Position numbers and translations under genes: made by a program. Below are positions 26,752-35,699 of a stretch of DNA of 64,000 nt, piece by piece. The stretch covers positions 1 through 64,000 of the forward strand of contig JAHDDO010000002.1 in NCBI GenBank assembly GCA_020629315.1. Reading direction: 5' to 3'. The notes below the pieces were generated by a model. It saw only the letters and a program-made list of their open reading frames with translations, did no database searches and was not told where the DNA came from. The first letter of the stretch is position 1, and every line of letters starts with the position of its first letter. This DNA comes from Saprospiraceae bacterium (lineage in GTDB: Bacteria > Bacteroidota > Bacteroidia > Chitinophagales > Saprospiraceae).

Positions 26752-27315
26752 TTACTTAATCTGTACTTGCAAGTTGTTACTTGTTGCCATTCTTTCGGTA
26801 ACAGAAATGACCATTTTGCTATTTGTAATATCTGCTTTTTGCAAATATGCTTGGATAGCGGCAACACGAGCTTCTGCTAAGTCTCTTGATTGATTATCTC
26901 CTTTCTTGTAATTAGCGGTAATTAACAAGAATGATGAAACCCTTCTTTCAAATGCAGCAATTGTTTTGTCTAGTTTTTCAAGAGCTGCATCGTCTAATTC
27001 ATCAGAGTTTTCATTGAAAAATACATTATAAAAGGAAGCTCCTTCTCTTTCTGCCTTGACTTCGTCTATCAACCGATTGTTAGGATAAACAGGTGTTTCT
27101 TCTGTTCGAGCTTGACCTGCATAAGGGTAAAAACCAGCCATATAGCCTGGGATTTGACGATATACCTTTAATATATCTCCAAAAGCACTCAAATCCACTT
27201 CAGTGGGTTCGCCTTCAATTAATATTACTGTTTTCTTTGAATCTTGCGCAATGGCAGCTACTGAAAAGAGGGTAATACAAAGAGTGATCAGCATGCTTTT
27301 TCCAGAAATAAGCAT
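26752..27315 (-). CDS. secreted OmpA-C-like protein
   Basis: 187 residues with a signal peptide (to about AIAQ, 24). The C-terminal half has the layout of an OmpA peptidoglycan-binding domain: FFNENSDELDDAALEKLDKTIAAF, then a TANYKKGDNQSRDLAEARVAAIQAYL segment. The Arg of the family's 'LS..RA' motif is kept, but the Asp of the usual GHTD is not found, so peptidoglycan binding may be weak or lost. Start at 27315 keeps a lysine in the n-region; 27294 is possible. Neighbours are guaA and nusB on the same strand. Confidence 0.75.
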   Translation of the reverse strand: MLISGKSMLITLCITLFSVAAIAQDSKKTVILIEGEPTEVDLSAFGDILKVYRQIPGYMAGFYPYAGQARTEETPVYPNNRLIDEVKAEREGASFYNVFFNENSDELDDAALEKLDKTIAAFERRVSSFLLITANYKKGDNQSRDLAEARVAAIQAYLQKADITNSKMVISVTERMATSNNLQVQIK

Positions 27316-27349
27316 AAAAGAACAATTTTAGTGATAACAGACGCAAAAA

Positions 27350-28285
27350 TTATTCCACAAGTCCGCGTCCTTCTTTCTTTATTTTCCCAGATTCAATAAA
27401 GTCTTTCATTAATGTATCTAAGATTCCATTAATAAACTCTTTACTCTTTTCCGTACTGTAGGTTTTTGAAATGTCTACATATTCATTTATTGACACCTTT
27501 GTAGGAATAGACGGGAAAATCATCATTTCACATAACGCCAATTTCAGGATGATAGTATCAATGATGGCAAGTCTCTCTGTATCCCAGTTTTGTATAACAC
27601 CTTCGATGGCTTGCATTAGATCTGCATCTATATCATTTACCTTATTGATTAAGGATTCGCCAAATTCTTCACAAGTTTCATCATCTGGGTAATATTGATC
27701 AAAGTCGAAGTTTTTATCCTTTAATGATTTGATGAACTTCTTCACAACACCTACTACCAATGATTTTTCATCTATCCAATTAGAGTACCGGTCTTCCATG
27801 ACCTCTTCGAAATACTCACTTTTACGACAGTATCTAAATAATTCCAAAAGGATTTCAGTATCAGAGTCGGGACTTTCGTTTCCTTTAAGGATGTAGTCTT
27901 TGTATTCTTCTGTTTTCGCAAACTCCTCGTAAACGGACTTATAAAAGTCGCCTAGGCTTAACTTGTCATATCCTAAAGCTTGTACTTTCTTCGAGAATTT
28001 GGTATCGTTTAACAAATCAGCTATGCCAGATTTGTTAAATATTTTGGCAGTAAAGACCTTGTCATAATCACCGGGCAGGTGTTTGGTCTTTCTTTTACTT
28101 TCGTCCTCTACCGCTACTTCACAAATCTTTGATAGATTGTACATAGTGTAGATGAATAATTCAAAACTCTGATCTATGGACTCATTATACTTCTGCTTAA
28201 CCTCTTTAAAGGTTAGCTCACTGTCCCGATCCATTGAATAAAGTAGCTGTAAAATCTTTATTCTTACACTCCTTCTGCTTAACAT
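27350..28285 (-). CDS. nusB: transcription antitermination factor NusB
   Basis: 311 residues, the long form typical of Bacteroidota. The N terminus has the SRRSVRIKILQLLYS start, and the NusB fold is recognisable in the C-terminal 150 residues (NWDTERLAIIDTIILKLALCEMM, PTKVSINEYVDISKTYST, FINGILD). NusB with NusE binds boxA RNA and supports rRNA transcription. The inserted middle part (about 40-180) is absent in the E. coli protein and is of unknown role. Confidence 0.93.
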   Translation of the reverse strand: MLSRRSVRIKILQLLYSMDRDSELTFKEVKQKYNESIDQSFELFIYTMYNLSKICEVAVEDESKRKTKHLPGDYDKVFTAKIFNKSGIADLLNDTKFSKKVQALGYDKLSLGDFYKSVYEEFAKTEEYKDYILKGNESPDSDTEILLELFRYCRKSEYFEEVMEDRYSNWIDEKSLVVGVVKKFIKSLKDKNFDFDQYYPDDETCEEFGESLINKVNDIDADLMQAIEGVIQNWDTERLAIIDTIILKLALCEMMIFPSIPTKVSINEYVDISKTYSTEKSKEFINGILDTLMKDFIESGKIKKEGRGLVE

Positions 28286-28429
28286 ATAGTTCCGTTATCC
28301 ATTTGTTCTAATAACAAACGCGACGTAAAAATAGACTGTTAAATGTGATTTACCTATTCTGTTGTATATATTTTTTTTAAATATAATATTCCATTAATCT
28401 AGATATGTATTTCAATAAGCCTCATAGAG

Positions 28430-29914
28430 TTATTTATTGAAATATTCTGATAGGATATCTTGAGGGTTTAATTTACTTATGTGCCATTTGTCGACCATAA
28501 CTCCCTTATCCCAAAGCATTGTGCCAGGGTTTGATCTAACTAAAGTTTTAAGTAGAATATCATCAGCCATACACATGTTTACGCCATTTAGATTGAAGTC
28601 TTCCTTGAAAGCGGCTATTTGATCAGGCCCAGCACCACCTACTACATAATATACAGGGATTCCTTTGTCTACAAAAGATCTAGCGGCATTGGAAACCGTT
28701 TTTACTTTCTCTGAAAAGCCCTTGTTCCAAAGGTATGTTTGGATCGATTTTTCTTTACTAATTATCGTATCTATCTTTTCATTAACGACTAGTGCGTCTT
28801 CAACAAGTACACTATCTAAACGCATGATCGTGTCCTGGACTGTGATTCTTTCCGATTTTATATCAGCTTTCAATTTATAAGATACGAGCATAATTAAAGG
28901 TTGATCACCTTCAAGAAACGTATATGTAAGATCATTGCCTTCGGTATCTGTTACTTCAAATTCGGATATTTTGGTGGACTTAATAGCAGGTTCAGTCTTT
29001 ACTTGCTCGATAACTTCCCAATCTTTTTTTGAATAGGTAGAAGTCATTTCTTTATAGTATTGAGCACTTGGAATTTCTACCACCTTTCCGTCATTCCGTG
29101 ATTTCAGTTTCCAGGCGACGATCTCGACATTAGCTTGTGCTTCTTCTTCTTGCATTCGTATCTCTGCTACATTTTTACCTTTTGCAAATGGTCTGAAGTC
29201 CATGTGAGGTATATCCCAAACATAGTTGCTAAGGCAGTAAATAAATACGGCTATGGTTCCAAGAATAGTAATGATCCGTCGGATCGACTTTGAAAATAAC
29301 TGATGAAAAACATCAGTTGTAAATAAAAAAATGATGGCGGGTATTAGCAAAAATACATCCTTGAAAAAGGAGATTTTTGGCTCTAATTTTATAAAGTCAC
29401 CAAAACATCCACAGTCTTTCACCTTCATGTTATTGGCATCATAGGGTCCCCATGTAGAGAACGTAAAGAAATTACCGCCTTCTTGTACATAACCCGTTAG
29501 ATATGTAAAACCAGTCAATAAAGTGAAAAAAGCGACTAAGCCAAAAAATGCTCTGGCTGTAAACTTTTTATATGCGCCAATAATTAAAAGAATACCCAAC
29601 ACAATTTCAAATACAATGACAATTACTGAAATGGCAACATTGTATTCTGCAAAGAATGGAAACATGGGACTTATGAAGGAAAACCAAGTCTCTTGGAAAG
29701 TACTTTCAAATTCTTTAAAATAGTCTTGCAACTTATAGGCAGTACCTAAAGGATCTGCGGCCTTTACCCAACCCGAGAATATAAATAAAGCCCCACAAAA
29801 ATTTTGTAAAAAGGAGACTACAATATTTTCGTGTTTTTTTAACACGAATACGATTAAAGCGGTTAAAACTAGGGCAACTAGGCCTATGACGAGAATTAAT
29901 GTTCCTAAATCCAT
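28430..29914 (-). CDS. DoxX/MauE-like membrane protein (BT_3928-type)
   Basis: 494 residues. Seven or so hydrophobic helices in the first 240 residues, including a DoxX-like block (NFCGALFIFSGWVKAADPLGTAYKL) and a DCGCFGD motif typical of DoxX/MauE redox-linked membrane proteins. The C-terminal half (about 240-494) is soluble and may be thioredoxin-like in fold, but no CxxC active site is visible there. Bacteroidota commonly carry this protein next to nusB, as here. Function unknown; a role in membrane thiol or quinone redox is an inference from the DoxX part. Confidence 0.85.
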   Translation of the reverse strand: MDLGTLILVIGLVALVLTALIVFVLKKHENIVVSFLQNFCGALFIFSGWVKAADPLGTAYKLQDYFKEFESTFQETWFSFISPMFPFFAEYNVAISVIVIVFEIVLGILLIIGAYKKFTARAFFGLVAFFTLLTGFTYLTGYVQEGGNFFTFSTWGPYDANNMKVKDCGCFGDFIKLEPKISFFKDVFLLIPAIIFLFTTDVFHQLFSKSIRRIITILGTIAVFIYCLSNYVWDIPHMDFRPFAKGKNVAEIRMQEEEAQANVEIVAWKLKSRNDGKVVEIPSAQYYKEMTSTYSKKDWEVIEQVKTEPAIKSTKISEFEVTDTEGNDLTYTFLEGDQPLIMLVSYKLKADIKSERITVQDTIMRLDSVLVEDALVVNEKIDTIISKEKSIQTYLWNKGFSEKVKTVSNAARSFVDKGIPVYYVVGGAGPDQIAAFKEDFNLNGVNMCMADDILLKTLVRSNPGTMLWDKGVMVDKWHISKLNPQDILSEYFNK

Positions 29915-29936
29915 TATTTAAAAATTCTATTTACTG

Positions 29937-29944
29937 CAAATCTA
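29937..29944 (-). promoter_or_regulatory. -7 promoter box TAGATTTG
   Basis: Exact TAnnTTTG match on the minus strand, 22 bases before the DoxX-like gene ATG, giving a leader of about 17 bases. Confidence 0.5.
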
Positions 29945-30032
29945 AGAATATGATTATTTCTAATACGATTTCAAAGTTCAGAATAATTATCGTGGTACGC
30001 AGTAAATGAAATGTGAATAGGGTGTGAATGAA

Positions 30033-30064
30033 AAAAGGCGACTCAAGTAAGAATCGCCTTTTCT
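30033..30064 (-). terminator. terminator hairpin
   Basis: AAAAGGCGA (30033-30041) pairs with TCGCCTTTT (30054-30062), with A residues before the stem that read as T on the minus strand. It ends the minus-strand gene whose stop is at 30073. Confidence 0.8.
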
Positions 30065-30072
30065 ATAATCAA

Positions 30073-30777
30073 TCACCATTTAATTTGATCACTTTCCTTT
30101 CGAAGGGTAAATGTTCGACCTCCATTTGTTCGATCAGACCATGTTAAAGTCCCATCGTTATTAAAAGTGTATATATTACTTTTTCGATCTTGATAGACGC
30201 CAAAGCTGGTCGGTGAAAACCTAACCCAATCGGTTTTACCTCTGATTTTTACTTTTAGATCTCCTCGATCATTTAAGATTAGCACTGTTTCATTTAATTG
30301 CGGACTATACCAAGTGCCTTCAATTTCTTGACTCAGCGAAGCTGCAGAACGATGAGTAGGTTGTCTTTGGTAAAATCTATCATCGTGGCGAGGTCCGTCA
30401 AACCGTCGATCTCTTTCTTCAAAATCATATCCTCTACCAGAGTGACATTGGCCATTATCAGAAAATGCATTTCTCGCTCTATAAAAGTTAGTGACTTTAT
30501 TATATCGGAACCTATAATCGTACAATTTTATGCGATTATGTTCACGACGTCTTAAAACAAATCCTCCGCAATCGGATCTGTATTTCGATTCACTAACTCT
30601 ACGGAAGTATAAAGCATCACCACGTTCAATGCCATACACAAGAATTCCATTTCTTATATTGTCGATGTTGATTCGCTGGTTGCTGTGTTGAGTCACCCAG
30701 GTTCCTTCAAGCCAATGTGAAGCCTTAATTAACATTGGGCTTGCCAAAATTGATAAAAGTAAGACTAGCCGTTTCAT
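30073..30777 (-). CDS. secreted protein with two GTW modules
   Basis: 234 residues from the ATG at 30777 (three residues after another ATG). Signal peptide to about residue 19. Two related segments begin with LEGTW (about 22) and IEGTW (about 153), each followed by short beta strands, separated by a basic, aromatic linker rich in Arg, Asp and His (RRFDGPRHDDRFYQRQ). The GTW starts resemble lipocalin-like or small beta-barrel domains. I do not recognise the family. Single-gene unit with terminator. Confidence 0.7.
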   Translation of the reverse strand: MKRLVLLLSILASPMLIKASHWLEGTWVTQHSNQRINIDNIRNGILVYGIERGDALYFRRVSESKYRSDCGGFVLRRREHNRIKLYDYRFRYNKVTNFYRARNAFSDNGQCHSGRGYDFEERDRRFDGPRHDDRFYQRQPTHRSAASLSQEIEGTWYSPQLNETVLILNDRGDLKVKIRGKTDWVRFSPTSFGVYQDRKSNIYTFNNDGTLTWSDRTNGGRTFTLRKESDQIKW

Positions 30778-30900
30778 ACGCAACATTTTTAGAGTTAAGC
30801 AATATGAATGAAGATAGTCTAGCTTATCGTTAAATCCTTTTATGTGATTGTTAGGAAGATTTTAAAAACACATCACAAGTTGGGTAATATGTTAAATTCC

Positions 30901-32781
30901 TTATTCTTTTTCGGTATCCTCAAATTCCATTTCTATTTCTGGCTTGGGATAGACATTGTTTTGCAAATCAACATCAGCCAATCGTCCAGATGGATCTATG
31001 CTTATTGATTCAATTTGTTCTTGCGAATTATCTATGAAGAATGTATAGTTTGGATGGGTCCAAGGCCAATCATCTAAAATCACTCGATCCATGTCAATGA
31101 ATTCATTCGGTTTTTCACCTCGAAGCAGGGTATTCGGGATATAATACATTTTTTTTGACCCATCAGTAAAAGTCACTTCGATATCCACGGGCATATGCAT
31201 TAGTCCTGTGCCTAATTGGACTGCTGTTTTTTCATCTTGTGTATAGATAGTATCTATACTAAAATCAATAACCTTCGTGGTATTTACCCAATATTCATTA
31301 TACCAATCTAATTCTAAGCCTGATACTTTTTCGGCCACACGCATAAAGTCAGTTGCGGTAGGATGCTTGAACTTCCATTCATTATAGTATCTAAGAAGGA
31401 CCTTATCTAACGATTCTTTACCAATGATGTATTCTAATTGCTTTAAATAGACAGCGCCTTTTACATAGCTACCTATCCCATAAGCTGTATTGGTCATATA
31501 ATGATCGGCATGAGTGCTCAATGGTTCCTCTAAACCGCTCAAGGCAAATTCGGCATATCTTCTGGTTGTATTGTAAATCGGATTCTCTTGTGCCTCGCCC
31601 TCAAGAAATCCCTGTTTTCTCAAATAGTTCATAGTTTCAGAAGTACCGAAACTGGTAAAACCTTCATCCATCCAAGGGTATAAAGCCTCATTTGTAGCTA
31701 GCATCATCTGATACCAAGAGTGCATCCATTCGTGAATAGATACGCCAACTAAAGATTCCATGGTTCGTTCACCCGTTATCAGTGTGATCATTGGATACTC
31801 CATACCCCCATCTCCCCCTTGAATGAAGGTATACTGTGGATATGGATATTCGCCATATCTCTGGTTCATAAAGATGGAAGCAGCGGCCATTTTATCATGC
31901 AAGGCAGGCCAGTTTTCGATGGTTCTTTCAGATGGCTGATAGTAATAGTTTAAAACAGTCCCGGCTTCATTTTTCTTTCTGATATGAACGTAATCTCTAT
32001 CAGCAGCCCATGCAAAATCAATCACATTCTCTGCAAAGAAAGACCAAGTTGTTTTACGCTTTTTTAGATTATAAACAACTTCATCTCCTTTTAATTCGAA
32101 ATTAAGATCACTTGCGTTGGTTAACAAACCTGATGCACCTATAATGTAATCAGAATCTATTTTGATGTCCACTTTAAAGTTTCCCCAAATCCCATGAAAT
32201 TCTCGTCCTATATATGGATTTGCATGCCAGCCTTGGTAATCATACTCACATAGTTTTACATACCACTGTGTCATAGAATAATCGATGCCTTCAGCATTAT
32301 CTCTTCCAGTTCTTCGTATTTGTACGGGTACTTGGCTTTGGTACTTTAGTGAAAAAACTGTCTTGTCGCCGGGTAATATAGGGCTTGCTAAGTTCACCTC
32401 AGCTATCGTATGTTCTATATGAAAAGACAGAACGTTACCATCTTGTTTGATTTCTTTAATGTCATGATATCCGATCTCATCTTCTTGTAAAATGGCAATA
32501 CGTTGAGCAACTCTTGGATCGGGGTCCATTATAGTTTGAGAGCGCAGATCCATCATTGAACCGGGTTGGAACGCATTATAATACAGATGGAAGAATGCTT
32601 TATACAGCGTATCAGGGGAGTTGTTAGTATATTCTATCGTTTGGTTAGCTTCGAATTGATGTTTTTTGACATTAAAATCTACATCTATATTGTAATTAGC
32701 TTCCTGCTGCCAATATTGACCTTGCAATTGCAGCGTAAAACAGGTCAACGAAGAAAAAAGTATAATTCTAAATAAATTCAT
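30901..32781 (-). CDS. M1-family aminopeptidase
   Basis: 626 residues, secreted (signal peptide 1-21). The gluzincin motif is complete: H350-E351-W-M-H354 with Glu373 eighteen residues on (HExxH-x18-E). The substrate-exopeptidase loop reads GGMEYP in place of the common GAMEN, a variant found in secreted Bacteroidota M1 peptidases. The protein lacks the long C-terminal ERAP-type helical domain and has a short beta-rich tail. It presumably removes N-terminal residues from peptides in the periplasm. The ATG lies directly against the stop of the CPBP gene, so both form an operon. Confidence 0.95.
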   Translation of the reverse strand: MNLFRIILFSSLTCFTLQLQGQYWQQEANYNIDVDFNVKKHQFEANQTIEYTNNSPDTLYKAFFHLYYNAFQPGSMMDLRSQTIMDPDPRVAQRIAILQEDEIGYHDIKEIKQDGNVLSFHIEHTIAEVNLASPILPGDKTVFSLKYQSQVPVQIRRTGRDNAEGIDYSMTQWYVKLCEYDYQGWHANPYIGREFHGIWGNFKVDIKIDSDYIIGASGLLTNASDLNFELKGDEVVYNLKKRKTTWSFFAENVIDFAWAADRDYVHIRKKNEAGTVLNYYYQPSERTIENWPALHDKMAAASIFMNQRYGEYPYPQYTFIQGGDGGMEYPMITLITGERTMESLVGVSIHEWMHSWYQMMLATNEALYPWMDEGFTSFGTSETMNYLRKQGFLEGEAQENPIYNTTRRYAEFALSGLEEPLSTHADHYMTNTAYGIGSYVKGAVYLKQLEYIIGKESLDKVLLRYYNEWKFKHPTATDFMRVAEKVSGLELDWYNEYWVNTTKVIDFSIDTIYTQDEKTAVQLGTGLMHMPVDIEVTFTDGSKKMYYIPNTLLRGEKPNEFIDMDRVILDDWPWTHPNYTFFIDNSQEQIESISIDPSGRLADVDLQNNVYPKPEIEMEFEDTEKE

Positions 32782-33732
32782 TTAAGCGTTATTGTGAGTT
32801 ATGTCATGATTTCTAAATAAAGAAGCCACACTTGGCCAGGAGTAACGTTTGGCACAGATTATACTGAATAAAATAGCACATACCAAGAAAACAATTACGG
32901 CATTAATAGGGTCGATGGATTGCATTCTCAGCAATGAATCAGTTTGTAGAGCACCACCGCTATAAGAAACGCCCACAGCTCCAAAAATATTAGTGCCAGC
33001 ATGCACACCTAAGGCCAGTTCCATCCCATCATCGAGGATAGTTATAATACCAAGGAATAAACCTGCTGAAATAAAGTATAACTCCATAGGTACCAAGCCA
33101 TATTTACCAATTTCAGGATTACCAAGATGGATGGCCCCGAATAAAATGGCCGTAATAAGAATCGGAACAATAGGTAACTTAAAAACAAGTCCCCCAAGTT
33201 GCATCAAGTATCCTCTAAAAACGAGTTCTTCAAAAGAAGTTTGAATGGGAATAAGAAAAAGGGCTATAAATAATAGAAATAAAAAAGATCGAAGATTGAA
33301 CTGCCATGTATAATTTGATGGATCAATGCCATACATGATTCCTTCAGCAATTGCAGCAAGTAAAACCCACAATATGAAACCAAAGATTATCTTTTTCCAA
33401 TTGACTTTCTTTAAAGGATTAATAAGACTGACAAAAGATCGTTTATGGAGACTTATGAAAGCATAAAAGAATACAGGCATTGCAAAAATGAAACTCATTA
33501 GCAAGAGTAGCAAGCCATTATTATTGCTTATTCCATATTCTGTGAAATTTGGATTGGCTGCAAAAGCATTCAGCAGTTCATTAAAGTCCCGCCCTGTCTC
33601 TGTACTTACCCGGTGTAAAGCTGCTCCCAATGGAAGCTGACCAATGGAATAGCCAATCACAATTGCAACAAAGACTAAAACATACCGCCACCAATGATTC
33701 AATCCTTCTGAAGCCTGTCTTATAAATCTCAT
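32782..33732 (-). CDS. CPBP-family intramembrane metalloprotease
   Basis: 316 residues with about seven to eight transmembrane helices. CPBP/Rce1 motifs are present: EELVFRGYLMQ (EExxxR, about 164), AILFGAIHLGNPE (about 193) and LGVHAGTNIFGA (about 240). Members are glutamic intramembrane endopeptidases or membrane-bound CAAX-like proteases; in bacteria the substrates are mostly unknown. First gene of a two-gene operon with the M1 peptidase. Confidence 0.92.
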   Translation of the reverse strand: MRFIRQASEGLNHWWRYVLVFVAIVIGYSIGQLPLGAALHRVSTETGRDFNELLNAFAANPNFTEYGISNNNGLLLLLMSFIFAMPVFFYAFISLHKRSFVSLINPLKKVNWKKIIFGFILWVLLAAIAEGIMYGIDPSNYTWQFNLRSFLFLLFIALFLIPIQTSFEELVFRGYLMQLGGLVFKLPIVPILITAILFGAIHLGNPEIGKYGLVPMELYFISAGLFLGIITILDDGMELALGVHAGTNIFGAVGVSYSGGALQTDSLLRMQSIDPINAVIVFLVCAILFSIICAKRYSWPSVASLFRNHDITHNNA

Positions 33733-33821
33733 ACGTACTTATTGGGTCCCTAAAAATAAGCTTTTATGACAAGTTCTTTTGATTGCCATATTTTGAGGCC
33801 TCGATTTGCCATTTTATGACT

Positions 33822-33829
33822 TATATTTG
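33822..33829 (+). promoter_or_regulatory. -7 promoter box TATATTTG
   Basis: Exact TAnnTTTG match. The transcript would start near 33835, which excludes the earlier in-frame ATGs at 33783 and 33831 and favours the start at 33849. Confidence 0.5.
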
Positions 33830-33848
33830 TATGCGAAAAGTCTTGAAT

Positions 33849-34424
33849 ATGAAAGGTTTTGGGAAAATTATTAGTGTTTTTTCACTGATTTTTTTGGCTG
33901 CTATGATTAAAATTTTGCCTCATCCGCCAAATGTGAGTCCTATTGGAGCTATGTGCTTATTTGGTGGCGCTTTAATTGGTTTTAATCTAAAGACAATTAT
34001 AGCTTGTTTTTCCAGTCTATATCTGTCAGACTTGCTATTAAATAATACGGTTCTCCGCGTTTTTTACCCGGATCATACAGGTTTAGTTCTTTGGGCGGAT
34101 TATATGAGTTGGACGTATTTGGGTTTTGCTGTTATGATTCTTTTGGGAAGCAGACTTAGCATATCCTCTAAACTATTTAAAGTGGTAGGGATGGGTGTAA
34201 TTGCATCTATCGCCTTTTTTATACTTACCAATTTTGGAACATGGACTACAGAGATCTTATATCCTAAAACCTTAGCTGGATTAGGGCTTTGTTTTCAAGC
34301 AGCCATACCGTTTTATTGGTCAAGTTTAATTTCTACTGTTGTTTTTTCACTAATTCTATTTACAGCAGCTAGATTTATTTTTAGCAGAAACCAAAAAACG
34401 GCAGTTATTACCCAAAAATCGTAG
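33849..34424 (+). CDS. DUF6580-like integral membrane protein
   Basis: 192 residues from the ATG at 33849, with five or six hydrophobic helices. The pattern PHPPNVSPIGAMCLFGGALIG near the N terminus, SDLLLNN and the FFILTNFGTW segment fit DUF6580-type proteins, which resemble the S-components of ECF vitamin transporters in topology. Whether it transports anything is unknown; no ECF ATPase genes are nearby. Confidence 0.75.
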   Translation: MKGFGKIISVFSLIFLAAMIKILPHPPNVSPIGAMCLFGGALIGFNLKTIIACFSSLYLSDLLLNNTVLRVFYPDHTGLVLWADYMSWTYLGFAVMILLGSRLSISSKLFKVVGMGVIASIAFFILTNFGTWTTEILYPKTLAGLGLCFQAAIPFYWSSLISTVVFSLILFTAARFIFSRNQKTAVITQKS

Positions 34425-34489
34425 ATAACTCACTTCTTATCAAATAGCTGAGATTCTAGGTTCGGAACTCCTCATTTTTATGAAAAATT

Positions 34490-35245
34490 ATGGAAATGAG
34501 AACGATACTATCTACATTACTTTTACTTACCAGCTACCTAGTTATTGGACAATCTTACTATAGCGCGGCCCCAGGCCTCACTTCATTAATGCCACATCTT
34601 GCGTTGTTTAATATGGAGAAAGAATCTGTAGAAAACGCTTCAATGTGGGGACAATTAGATGCTGCCTCTCAGTCAATTTACTTTTCTGAATGGGAGATGC
34701 ATATGGCTGAAGTGCATGCACGGGAAATTGAAAGTGGGGTTATAGGCGATGATGAAGTAATAGAACGATCCTTGGGTGAGTATCAAATTTTAGACATGTT
34801 TGATACAGAAGTTAAAGGAGAAAGTTTTATGATTGGAGTTGCCCAATGTCATTCTGGTGAGATTAGTTACACAGGACATTTTAGCCTCGTATTTTCCAAA
34901 ACGGACTTTGCTATTATTGATCATAACGAAGCTACAGGAAACCATTCCGCCGGTAAAGCGTATCAGTTTTTTGTCTGCGGTAGAAACCTCTTAGACGTCA
35001 AAGAGATCATACGACATATACTTTTTAATATCGAACGGACGGGTTATGAATACGATTCTTTTATTGGCACGTCAAATAGAGTGAATACTGGTCATGCTAA
35101 TGAAATCTTTGTTTTATATGACATGCAAGGAAGAAAAGTCTTTGAAGGAATGAAAAGCAACATAAATGTACCATCAGGGTATTATATTTCTCATAGTTTA
35201 GTCGATGGTGAGATTATTGTAAATAAAAAATGGATCGCTAATTAG
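34490..35245 (+). CDS. secreted protein with a T9SS-tag-like C terminus
   Basis: 251 residues (a second ATG at 34496 is equally good). Signal peptide to about 20 (LVIGQ). The body (about 25-200) is not recognised. The last 45 residues (VLYDMQGRKVFEG ... VPSGYYISHSLVDGEIIVNKK) resemble the second half of a type A T9SS sorting domain, but the usual YPNP entry motif is absent. The stop codon lies inside the following terminator hairpin. Confidence 0.7.
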   Translation: MEMRTILSTLLLLTSYLVIGQSYYSAAPGLTSLMPHLALFNMEKESVENASMWGQLDAASQSIYFSEWEMHMAEVHAREIESGVIGDDEVIERSLGEYQILDMFDTEVKGESFMIGVAQCHSGEISYTGHFSLVFSKTDFAIIDHNEATGNHSAGKAYQFFVCGRNLLDVKEIIRHILFNIERTGYEYDSFIGTSNRVNTGHANEIFVLYDMQGRKVFEGMKSNINVPSGYYISHSLVDGEIIVNKKWIAN

Positions 35246-35260
35246 TGATCCATTTTTATT
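35226..35260. terminator. bidirectional terminator overlapping a stop codon
   Basis: AAAAATGGATC (35226-35236) pairs with GATCCATTTTT (35247-35257); the loop side extends the stem with a wobble pair to nearly 15 bp. It includes the stop codon of the gene ending at 35245 and faces the convergent DUF2452 gene. Confidence 0.85.
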
Positions 35261-35264
35261 TACT

Positions 35265-35699
35265 TCATTCTTTTATTTCCCATGTATGGTCTGCTAAGAG
35301 TTTGACTTTATGTAAGAATCTGTAAGGAGATCCTTTTTTACCCCATTGCTCTGGCCCTATCATCGAGATGACCCACTGCTCTTCTTTTTTTTCGTACAAG
35401 AAATACATTTGGCCGATTATTGGAGCGAAGCTATATTCGGCTTTATATATTTTTTCGGAAATAGCCACTCTATCATGGATTGATTTCGCTTGATCCATCA
35501 ATAGTTCCACTTGCTTTTTAATTTGTTCAAGCGCCATATCACTCTGTTCATACATAGCCTGAACTGCCAAACCCTCGATTTTACCTCTGTCAAGAGGTCT
35601 AATTACAGCACTTCCGACATGGTGAGCATAGGGTAGTGTAGAAGGCGTTTCTGTGACCTTCTCTTTATCAATCGGATTACTCTTTTCTTTATCCTTCAT
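35265..35699 (-). CDS. DUF2452 protein
   Basis: 144 residues, no signal peptide, Lys/Glu-rich N terminus. The body matches DUF2452: PYAHHVGSAVIRP, a helical stretch with MDQAKSIHDRVAISEKIY, and FAPIIGQMYFLYEKKEEQWVISMIGPEQWG. Function unknown; cytoplasmic. Last gene of the minus-strand group with the C1 protease (stop of that gene adjoins this ATG region) and the two-component pair. Confidence 0.85.
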   Translation of the reverse strand: MKDKEKSNPIDKEKVTETPSTLPYAHHVGSAVIRPLDRGKIEGLAVQAMYEQSDMALEQIKKQVELLMDQAKSIHDRVAISEKIYKAEYSFAPIIGQMYFLYEKKEEQWVISMIGPEQWGKKGSPYRFLHKVKLLADHTWEIKE

